From Fasciolopsis buskii (Eukaryota; Platyhelminthes; Trematoda; Plagiorchiida; Fasciolidae): DNA of 64,000 nt. The stretch is from the NCBI GenBank assembly GCA_008360955.1, contig LUCM01008702.1, forward strand, positions 97,449-161,448, given 5' to 3'. The position numbers and the translations under genes were made by a program. The notes beneath the pieces are model-generated. The model was not told where the DNA came from and did not search any database. It saw only the letters and a list, made by a program, of their open reading frames with translations. Each line of letters starts with the position of its first letter. The first letter of the stretch is position 1. Positions 51,501 through 61,982 of the stretch are shown one piece after another.

Positions 51501-54500
51501 TTATATTGAGGTTCAAAAAGATTATACTATTTTGCGCTCGCTGCCTGCCTGTTACGATGACAATGCAATCGATTAACGCGGAACCCTCGAATGAAATTGG
51601 CGCGAGGTCAACTTTAATGTAAATCAAGATCTCTCTTAAAGGAAAGTTTTTCTGTTCGTGATCAACCATGATTATAAGACAGTTTAAGCGAAATGCTCTA
51701 ACTAAAAAAGAATAATCTTGATTTTATAAGTACGTGCGTAATCGTGAGTAGAATACTCGATAGAACGAATGCTTTTGTTAGAGAAGCGAGTGTATAACTT
51801 ATAGCCATTACTTGTGAGTCAGCTGTGGTTAGACAGCCACAAAGGCATTTGTAGTGTAGGTGGAAAAAATTCTGTCAGACTTTGCTCAAATTTCAATCCA
51901 TCGATTTCAAAGTGACACATCTCAGTCAGTCTACCTAACCGACATCGGCTGCCATGTCTTGGACTCTAAACGAGTGCTGACGTTAAAGTTTTTATTAACC
52001 CAAGGAAATCACTGTCTTGAACAAGGCTTAGGGAAACAGCACAGAAGTAGAGAGATGCGCAAACTAAGGCCAATCTGCCCGTTGTTGCATACTCAGCAGT
52101 TCCGAAAAAACCAATGTGGCTCATTACGTGACACTCACGTAATTTTGTAGGTGGTCAGGCAAGTTAAAATGGCAAGCATTATACGACAGATGAATGCCAC
52201 AGGTTGCCATCATGATTGGCGATTTAACTTCAAGTACGCTGGTCACATGACGGTAAGAAACAGTCACACGTGGACGCGTATACCTGTGCTTACGAGTGGA
52301 GATGCGTGAGGCCTTGCGTAGATGCGACTTTACTATTTGGATAGCAATATGTACCTGTGCGTGTGTGCGTACGTAGGTATACGGCACTGCAGTTTGTCCC
52401 ATGTTGTTCAGTCATTTCCTATCGTTTTCTGGCCTTGTCACATCCCTCATCATTAGTGCAAGGCAGTTTCCTGCGCCTTTTAAACGTTCTTATCCTTGTC
52501 GCATCGTTTCCTAGCGGCGTTTGGTATTTCACAACCTTGCACATGCATTCGCATCCTGGTTTCATTTTTGTGTTGCAGAAATTTCACCGAAAGTGAAACC
52601 AACTTTATCCATCTTTCAACGACTGTTCCAAACCTTGCAGTGTATCATCACATCAGCGACTCCCAGCAAAGCACTTTCTTTTTCAAAACCACAGCGTCCT
52701 GAAAAATGACCCCTAGCTCAGAGAAAGCCGAAGTTTGCGATATTCATTACCGGACATCCACGATAACATCAAGATGTGTTCAACTGTTTATGATGAATGA
52801 TGAAGATTTACTTATCGGTTCCCTGTCACCTGATTACTCAGCCAGGCAACAGTACGAACTGGGTGAATTGCTTCCGTGGCAATTCGTTTCCTTCTACATT
52901 CAAGTCAGATTTTTGGTTCAAGACTTGCGTCTACGGTTTGCACTTTTCTGTTATCACTTCAGAGTGATTTTCAGTATGTTTATTTCCATGGTCTTTGGAC
53001 AGTGCGTTAAATCTCTTGAGCAGTTCGCTGCAATAATGTGCTTAAAGTTTAACCCTTGGTGGCCCAAAGCAATTTTTCCAAATGCAGAAAGGATGATGTC
53101 TAACATTTACAACTGGATAAAGATTTGCTCCTTTTATATCCCAACTTTGACTGTCTATCTTTATCACCGACAACATATTGCGCAGAATTTTTAGGGAGAT
53201 GGCCCCAACCGTTGAACGGTTGTCGAAATAGCGACGTCATGGGCAATGCAAATACCCATTTTCACCAATCGTTCGTTTAAATTCCGCAACGCTGACCACC
53301 CACACAAACAAACAGGCCAGCACTCGGGCGGTGACAGTAAAACATAGATAAGAATTGAGGCTAGTGGGATAGCCTCTATTAAACAACTCCATATCAAATG
53401 GTGAACTTTGTATTCATTTGGGGATGACTGCGCTGAAATCTACGGCCAACGTGACGTCAGGTTCGGTGGCAGAGTAATGAATCAGCAACCCCAGAACAAT
53501 TATTGGAGCGAACATTATTCAAATACAAAGTTAATTCTCCTTTACTCTTATACACTGATGTAGGCTGTAAAAATACTTGGCAAGCCGAACGATTGGGGTT
53601 AATGATATCAAGGGAAACAACCAAATGATTTTGACTGTTTCAAAGATCAGCGCTACACAACACACCCACAATAGCCTTTTCTTCTTGTGCATCATTTTGT
53701 AAATTTCGGACATTCCGTAATTATTGTTTTGAACAGGGCAAACATAAGCTCGATTCGTCCCTCCTGTTAAGTGCTGCACGATGAGAGATGAAATTCTGTT
53801 CAGAAGAGAGTCCACGCAGTCCTCTACGCGTTTCCCGTTTGACTTCCGACAATCGTAATGAAAACATTCGTTGGATTCTTAAAAGTGAAAAGCAATCAAA
53901 ATGTTTATAGCTGCCATTGTGGATTGAACTGCCCAGTTTCCGGAAGTTACGTGCTGTGAGCAATAAATGAACCGTGAGCTTTTACTGCATTCTGCCTATT
54001 TGACAAACCGTTCTCGGTCCGAATAACATTTGGGCATCTGAGTTTGCAAAAAGTTACCCTGCGTAGTCACGTCGATTCACCCTTCACTTAACTTTTGTCT
54101 ATTTTTAAAAACACCTGAAAAGTGGAATATTTTCAACATTTTATCCCTATTTGAAGAAAAAGCAAAGACAGCATAAAATCACTTCAGAGGATGTACCCGA
54201 AGCACTGCCTAAATAATATGACACAGAAATGAGGACCACAACCAAGATTTGAGAGAAAATTAGTCGGTACGTATTAAAGTTGCTGGGTGTAGTTTATTTG
54301 GCAGCGCTTGCTTGTCTCATTAGTTTTGCCCTTGGGACTGCTAAACGATAGGACAGCTTTTTTCTTCCTTCTAGTGGTAGAATTGGAAGTCCTCTGGGAA
54401 CGACTGATTGTGCCCAGAATGACACAACGTGGCTAATGAGCCTGATGATCGGCCGTGGAATTTTTGTTCTGCGTCAACCAGCGCTTGACAGTCCGTAACT

Positions 54501-57500
54501 CTCCGACAGGAGTAGCAGACAATGATCTACCGGTCTAATTCATGCATTGTGAAAAAGATGTATTCGCTCTCTAAATAAGAATACGAGAGTATTTATATTA
54601 CTCAATATGTTTGTATGAGCTCAAAAATAACAGCATTTTCCCTATACAGATCTCGATTGGCCGACTATCATCGCAAGATGCTAGAGTTAGCAGAGCAGCT
54701 ATTGGTTTTCTTTCATATCGCGCCTTTTGCTGATAGGGTCTGACGTCGGTATTAAGTAATAATTGCAGCCCTTATTCCGCATTGATTTATGGCTCATTTC
54801 ATCAGTCCCATGCATTTTCTAAGCAAGTAACCCTTCATTTGTTGGCCGAATATTAAAATCACGATCAACTTGTACTAAACTAATATATGTACTCAAGAAT
54901 AATCCAATGAGTTGTAGTCGGGGCCCGCTTTTATGAAATCATAACTGGTACAAGGCCACATCTGATTAGTTTGGGTCAAGCCGAAGTGAATTCTATTACG
55001 GAATATGGTTGTTTCAGCACTCATTAGAGCCTTTTACGATAGGATGGTTGAAGTTTTCCACTTAGCCGACTGCATTCAGATACTGAGTGGTTGCTAACAA
55101 AGAAACTCGGCAATGAAACAAAAAACATACACAGGTATCGCTGGTTATACTGAGTTGTAAAATTTCCTTGATTACTTTTCAGAAGTTTGTACCACTTATG
55201 TGGCATAAAGAAGTATTAGCAAATATCATGAATTTAGTTACAGGATTTTTTATTATGTATGTTTGTGGACTGCTAAAAGACTGGTTAAACAAGAGTTCCC
55301 TTGGTTTTCTAAGTAAACTCGCGCGAAATTAAAATGCTAATGAAACAAAAATGTCACAAAAAAGATCGTAAGAACCTTAGAATTTAACCTAGTTTGTACC
55401 TGTAAGTGCTAGCACGGTAACCTATTCCACAGGAGCACGTATTTTATCGCGCACTCTATCCAGAATTGTGCATGCATTTACAAGTTTGAGATAAGTGTTC
55501 AATACACGAGAAATTTTACAATTACCGGGGTCTAATAATTGTGGTTGGTGTTGGACATGAGAAATTTCTTTTCTGAGTAATTTTGATCTGCATGGAAGTT
55601 ATCCTTTCATCAAGGTCATTCAGATTCCGCGCCTTTTTCGCCAACGTTTCTATCTTGATGCGGGAACGAAAAGCCAGAAACCACAATGTCGGGGAAGATA
55701 AACTAATCAATAAACCATACTTGGTAAAAAATTTTCTATTTGAGCACAACAAGCACTTCAGAGCGAAAAAAAACCATCAATTACATAATAATAACGAATT
55801 ACCAGTACTATGTGAAATGCTTTCATGCATACAATCACTCAGATCCAAAAGTGAACATACAATTGTTTATATTCCCGATAAAAATGAACGGCCAAAACTT
55901 GTTCCCCAATAGGGCGACAGATTATGACCGACGTTTCACGCAACATTATCCCGAAAGTAATGATAGTTAAATGTTTAAAATGTCGACCGACCTGTGGATT
56001 ATGGATTACTCGTTCCATTTACCAAGGGATATAACTATTTCCGATTAGAATGGGGATATACTGGGCGCATTAGTTCAGTGACTCGCGAATTTTGTTAATG
56101 GGGCATTGCATAAATTTACACGAACAAAAAACACTTGCAAAGCGCATATTTCTAGTGGTATATTCTACTGTTAAGTTGTTTCGCTGTAACATAGGTGAGC
56201 ATAATAAGTTGACTGAAGTAAAATAAGAATATTCTTTTCAGCGGATCAAAATATAACGTCCTATGGACGGTGGTTCATTTTTAGTTATGCCGACTGATTA
56301 ATTTGCATATTGTTAGAAATTAGATACAATTTAAAAGTAAGCGTCTCCGAAAGAGGCCTCATTTTTGTTGTGCAAGCAATTAGTAATTGTTTTCCTGATT
56401 AGATTGATTGCAGCATGGTTCGTTTAAAAGACGTCGCAGTTTGAATATCGGTGTTATCCAAAATATATTCCATGTCGTGACGTGAAAATACCACAAGTTA
56501 CCTGAGCGGTGGTTATTGGCGTCGAAATTCCAATGCTATTTGGTGAATCAGTTAAAAATAATTTCACACTGTGCCTGCTAGATGACACTCCAAAATGACC
56601 AAACATTATTGTAAGACATTATCAGGCTTATCGATTACCATTGCTTAGGGTTGCTGCATTTCTAACAATATACGCTTCAAATCGTGAATAATTCTCATTT
56701 TATCCCCTTCAGAAAACTGGTTGTGCTTGGTGGTTGACGTTTACATTTGATAGATAAACTGGATTATCGAACAACATAAACCCATCTGCTCGATTAATTA
56801 AACAAAACCTAAAGCTTATTATCAAAAAGCCAGTTTAATTTTTGTTGATTAATCTAAATAGGCATTTAAGTAGTTTATTTCTTCCGCTGTCACTTCACAG
56901 AGTGAGAATTTTTCACAAGAAGCCTGTTGAATACATTTTGTCAATAACCGTTAGCTACTCTGAACTGTCTATGATGACAAATTCCGCATAAGACCTCCTT
57001 CTCACATGTGTGCAAACTTCTAAGATGTTCACTATGGAAGCAAAATTGTTTTTATTTAAATTGTTGCAAATCTGTTTGTTGTTCAATGTTACAGATATCT
57101 GGCTAAATTGGGAGACATGATGCTACCATACGCATACTGTCCAAAACGTTAGGCACAAAACGAACTGAAAAGATAATCTCTTATTCCGCTTCTAATGTTG
57201 AATATAACTCATTCGTTTTTGTCTTATAGGTAGTTGAAGTTTACGATCCACCGTTTGGCTACTTTTCAGTTACCAATTCAGGCAAGCCGTCAGAAGCATT
57301 TTGTATGCTGTCATAATGATCACAACGGATTCGTATTTGATATTGTTTATTCGAATTGTAGCATGGTTTCCGAAGCAAAAGTAAGAACCTGGTGAACCAG
57401 AGTCCAACAGTCAAATTCAATTGGAACAACACTAATTCGTCACTATGACTCAAAACATACTTGGTACTTGATAATTAGTGAGAACCGAAAGGGCATACAA

Positions 57501-59452
57501 ATGTACTACCCTCCAAGAATGGCGTGTTCTTGATCAAGTGGAAAGCAATTAAGGGAAACAAATAAGAACAACAATCCCACCCACTAATCACGAGCAACTG
57601 TGAGCTCCATTTAGGTAATGAAGAAAAGTTGGAAGATATTCAAGAAGAAACTGAAAAGTTGTCAAACTGAAACTAATAAAATGGGTGACCTCAGGGGATG
57701 TTATGCTAAATGGACACTAATAGCAAGTCGTAATGTTATGTTTTTACTTAGCACTTGGACATTACATTCCCTTGTTTTACATTACATATTTGTTGTCACT
57801 AAAGTGGGTGGCGAGTTTAGCAGCAGAGACGCATGCTGATGACGATTCAAATGGATTCCTTGTGGGAAAGGTGGATCACACTGCTAAACTTCTATTTCTA
57901 CAGAATAACCGTACGGCCTGATAAACATTCCATTGAACACTACCACTCTGATCTCGTTGAGATGAATGCGGAGACGAGCCGTGTGTTAGATGCATCACAA
58001 TTTCTCTTGTCGGGTGAAGCAGATGTTGAGTTCTTGTGCGAATAATTTCAGCAACACTACTCCAGAGCCTCACCATTCGTGTGCCTATCTAAAACAGTTT
58101 GATCTACTGTTCTACAAGGTCAGCTATGACAGCCCGTGAATTTAGGATCTCCTATGTATAGAACATTAGTCAAACTAAACGGAAAGAATCCTTATTCACA
58201 TGCCCAGGTTAAACGGTTTAAGATCACAAATTAACATGCGACAACTTGAGCAAAACAGGGTTAAGCTTGTACTTTTTCAAATAAGACAAGACTTAAGTTA
58301 CATTACGATGGTTTCAGGTTGCCTTAAAAAACATACCCCTCGGGGTTTGAGGACGAGTTTCAAATAGACTTTAAAAGTTGCCAGCATTTGTGTATCTGCG
58401 CATCACCAGAGTAATTTGTCTGCGTTGTAGTCAAACTAGCATATCTGAAATGTGTTGTTTCACACTGGGTACTATTTGTGATGTCGGCAAACGGTCTTAA
58501 GCCTCGTGGGCAGTGTTTCGAACGTTAGTTTGTTTTCTTATCAGCTTGAATTCTGCACGTGTGAAAATCGAAAGGAGATTTAACAAAGGAAGAATTCAGA
58601 ACATTTCGGTGACTTATCCGGCAGCTGCCAGAAATTTCGCATGGTTTCACAAATATTTCAAATGATGAGTCACCTGGGTCATAGGGTTTTCGTTCGTTTG
58701 AACAAGACGCCGTAGAATTATTTATTGTCAAATCTAGCAAAAGACCTAGCACATGCGACGCGTTTTGTTAGGCTCTAAAGAACGCATTAAGGTGTTCAAC
58801 CATGGGCTACGTGCGTGGTGGATAGAACATCGGAGGTAGTCAGCTTACTTTCCTGTCCATTGGGTACAACCGCCAGTTGGGATTTGACCAACCGTGACTC
58901 TGCAATTTGCTCAATGTTGACAGAACACAGCCAAAAATAGAGTATAAAGTTTACTCTAGAGTAAATTTAAAATATAAAGTAGCTGCTTCGGAAATCTTCC
59001 GTCCCAAAAAATGCTATTTTCAAAAGCAGGTTAGGATCATATATAAATGTTTTCTTCTCGGTACGTTTTGTTTTTTCCGATCAACATAACAGGATTCACC
59101 GGCCGAGTCAAAGATGCCACCACTAATGAATTGCGATATATTCCCTTCCGCTACATAGACTTCAGTTCGTCCCTTAGAGAGCTACATTTCCATATCCGAC
59201 TATGTTATCTTGCATATGCATCGAAGTATTCGTTTGTGATATTACCCAATCGATTTTCGGTATTCAGAGTTCCAAATATCTTTCATCACAGCTCACACTA
59301 AATGACATTATCTGACTTCATCAAACCGCGGAACGAGACAGCATCCCACCAGATCCAAATATTCCCAGCTGAACTGACAATAACTATTGGGTTGTAGGCT
59401 AGTGAGAGTGATAGACTAAAAGTCACATTTGCTGAAGGAGACAGACTGGCCT
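45501..59452. other. non-coding, gene-poor; weak exon candidates only
   Basis: No frame is recognised. The longest is 52706-53194 on the plus strand (162 codons, hydrophobic middle), about the length expected once by chance in a window this size. Minus-strand frames at 46.4-50.4 kb are described separately. Terminal-exon-like frames behind acceptor-like sequences also occur at about 55.02-55.09 kb (minus). Confidence 0.35.
46387..50425 (-). other. cluster of possible minus-strand exons (weak)
   Basis: Several minus-strand frames begin just after strong acceptors. One starts at 49276 (TTGCTTATTTCTCAG before it) and runs about 108 codons to 48949. One starts at 47774 (CTTTTCCCTTCTGGCGTAG before it) and ends at a CAG/GTTAAGT donor at 47563. 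One starts at 46571 (TTTTGCTTTCACAG before it) and stops at 46387. A frame at 50425-50222 has similar composition. Amino-acid content is plausible, but no domain is recognised and the frames are not longer than chance. A multi-exon gene read right to left is possible, not shown. Confidence 0.18.
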
Positions 59453-59778
59453 TAAGAGCCCTATGTAAGTTTTCGAGATCCCTTTCATAGTGTCAATAAC
59501 AGCGCTGTTGGTAGATGTAATGCGCCAACGTTTCGACCACCGTGGATAGCCCTTCTCAAGGCATGCTTTATAGTCAAATCATTTGATCGTAAAACTTACC
59601 TTTAGAAAGGCTACCCACGGTAGCCGAAACGTTGGCGCATTACATCTGCTCACAACGCTGCTATTAACACTATACCATTCAAAATTAAAACCAATACATG
59701 GCGCGTCGATTTTTGATACGATACTTACGTCATTTGGTCCTGCGGCTTACAAATCCCTATCATAAGTCGTGAATTTTT
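59453..59778. mobile_element. fold-back element, unit 1 of a duplicated pair
   Basis: The unit carries the same blocks as the 6.1-kb element, but with imperfect arms: GTAGATGTAATGCGCCAACG (left) and GTTGGCGCATTACATCTGC (right), around a centre near TCATTTGAT. A tail with the same AACCAATACATGGCGC wording follows. Possible flanking duplications ATCCCTTTCATA (59478-59489) and ATCCCTATCATA (59753-59764) differ at one base. Arm divergence is roughly 10-20% by eye, so it is older than the 6.1-kb copy. Confidence 0.65.
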
Positions 59779-59779
59779 N
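59779..59779. other. single N, contig join
   Basis: One N separates two near-identical units that share both flanks. This suggests a scaffold join, not an ambiguous base. Confidence 0.8.
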
Positions 59780-60057
59780 TAAGAGCCCTATGTAAGTTTT
59801 CGAGATCCCTTTCATAGTGTCAATAACAGCGCTGTTGGTAGATGTAATGCGCCAACGTTTCGACTACCGTGGGTTACCTTTAGAAAGGCTACCCACGGTA
59901 GCCGAAACGTTGGCGCATTACATCTGCTCACAACGCTGCTATTAACACTATACCATTCAAAATTAAAACCAATACATGGCGCGTCGATTTTTGATACGAT
60001 ACTTACGTCATTTGGTCCTGCGGCTTACAAATCCCTATCATAAGTCGTGAATTTTTG
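59780..60057. mobile_element. fold-back element, unit 2 with collapsed palindrome centre
   Basis: The unit repeats 59453-59778, including its non-element flanks, from TAAGAGCCCTATG to GTCGTGAATTTTT. It lacks 48 bp at the palindrome centre: the left arm runs ..GACTACCGTGGGT straight into TACCTTTAGAAAGG. The rest is nearly identical. It may be the other allele of the same locus placed in tandem by the assembler, or a real tandem duplication. Confidence 0.7.
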
Positions 60058-61220
60058 ATTGTGTATACTTTTAAACGGTTCCGCATAACTGGTGGTTTTC
60101 CTGCTCGAAAAAGCTGAATAATATGAATCTTGTAAAATGACTTATGGACCCTCTTTCCAGCTCCAAACTAGACGACTTTGTCTTTGTGACTGTCAAGAAA
60201 GATCAAGAGAACAGATAAAAGAGCCAACAGAAAGAACGATTAAGTACAAATCCGCGCAGATTCCCGTGGGTTTTCTAAGGCACTACCTTGATTCAACTCC
60301 AAAATGTGGCCACCTCGTCAAATTAAAGGATATGACACTGACGTCTTAAATCTTTGGGTACCAGGGTGTATCTCGTGTGAGAATAGATTGGTGATGGAAA
60401 AAAGGTCATTATCTGAACTGATCCAGCGTCCGGTTTCGTCTCTTAATAAAGCCGAAGAAATTTCCGCCAGTTAACGTAATTTATGTTCACGAAAGTAAAA
60501 TACGAGAACAAATTTTTTCCGTAAGCCTCCATCAAAATTCGGCCCATCTGTTCAATGGAATTATGGTGGTCTCTCAATGTTGGTTTGATTAAAGCGGTTT
60601 AGAGCTTGCAACAAAAACCGAATTGGTACTCACAATAAATGCGATTCGGCTGCATTATTGTTTTCTTGACAGTTTATCAAGCGAACAAAAGCCTTACCGC
60701 TCCGTATTCGGGTTTTCTATAAATACCAGGCAAACTGCAGATGCGTCTGTTATTGTTCATGGTTCGCGTATTTTTCAATTCTGGTGGTGTCCAAATAGGA
60801 AATTAAATTATTCCAGAAATTTTCAAATGAAATTATTTGTTAGTCTCTGCCGGCGATTATCAGTAAACACGTTATGTGGTTCTGTACAGGCTATCCATGA
60901 CGAATACGGAGCAGGTTTTGCTTTGTTCCTAAATGGTGCATAAATTTTCAGTTATCGATTTCACCGCTATCTGATCATATCAAATGAGTGAATAGTAGAG
61001 GAGCAATCTACCCACCGCATTCCGTATGTATGTATCATGGTGAAAAAACCAATGCAAACCAAGAAGCACAGTACTAGGAACAAAAGAAGGATCCACACGG
61101 CAAATCAATGAGCAACATATTCCCAGTGTTTGCGTCGTGTGTGTTAAATCTAACAGACATTTGTGCCTGCTGCTCCCGGAAAACTAACATGCAGTTGAGT
61201 GAGTCTGAATGCATTTTACT

Positions 61221-61275
61221 GCGTGTGTGTGTGCACTTGTGTATGTGTGCGTGCCTGCTTGCGTATACGTCTATT
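61221..61275. repeat. interrupted (TG)n microsatellite
   Basis: GTGTGTGTGTGCACTTGTG and related TGCGTGCC units, about 0.7 kb upstream of the receptor start. Confidence 0.85.
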
Positions 61276-61381
61276 TGCCAGTGTAATTGTCGACTTTTGT
61301 GTATGTTTGCATTTGCGTGCTAGTGTCCGGTTCTGTAATTAGAAAATGCAAAACAGATGTCCCCCGAGTCTGGTGTTCACA

Positions 61382-61442
61382 ATCAACCAATCAGCAAGTG
61401 TGATTGGATAATCCCCAATAGATCTCATTTGGATTGGTTGAT
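61382..61442. promoter_or_regulatory. CCAAT inverted-repeat cluster
   Basis: ATCAACCAATC (61382-61392) and GATTGGTTGAT (61432-61442) are exact 11-bp inverted copies, with a further GATTGG at 61402-61407. All three contain CCAAT or ATTGG cores, the recognition core of NF-Y-type factors. They lie about 550-600 bp upstream of the receptor start. A regulatory role is inferred from position and motif only. Confidence 0.25.
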
Positions 61443-61982
61443 CCCACTTTAACTGGCACATGGGGATAAAATCTGAAACCAAGACCTATCACTGCCGCCG
61501 AATGGTTGTGGTCCATTCAATGGAATACTAGCGGAAATGCAGCCCAGCGAAATGGATGTAAAATCATAATCGCTCTTTCGTGTTTCTTACGTAACTTACG
61601 CAGTTGTTGCGATTCACAAACAAGTGCCAATCACATTTCCCGGGGCAGAAAAAGATATAAGTAATGATTGACTGAACAATGTGTTGACTACAATTAAATT
61701 TAGTCAACTGAACCAATGCGTACATCGTTGCGTTCTAAAATCTTGTCCTATTATCTGGTTGTGTTTCCTTCTATCCGGTCCAGACTGTTTTGGATCACTG
61801 AAAAAAAACAACACTGATGCGAAAACGCATACTTGTCAACCTTCCATTGTGAACCACAATGCGCTATGTTCGAAGAAACATACTTCACCAGGTATTCCGA
61901 TTTGTATGTCATTCCGAATGGTTTCTCCCAGGCCGTGTTTAGTTGCATCCATCATCGTGCAGTACCATTAATAGTCATAGTA

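Larger units (their letters stand above)
60058..61865. other. upstream region of the LRR-Ig gene
   Basis: No coding domain is recognised. Frames 60137-60349 (after an acceptor-like CCCTCTTTCCAG) and 60623-60943 are unassigned. The region holds a TG microsatellite, a CCAAT inverted-repeat cluster and a TATA-like GATATAAGTA near 61654, and so may include the promoter and 5' leader of the downstream gene. Confidence 0.35.

Noticed and set aside
52706..53194. 162-codon open frame, the longest outside the LINE/gap frames and the receptor
   Set aside because: About one frame of this length is expected by chance in both strands of 64 kb at this composition. No motif, signal peptide or splice context supports it.
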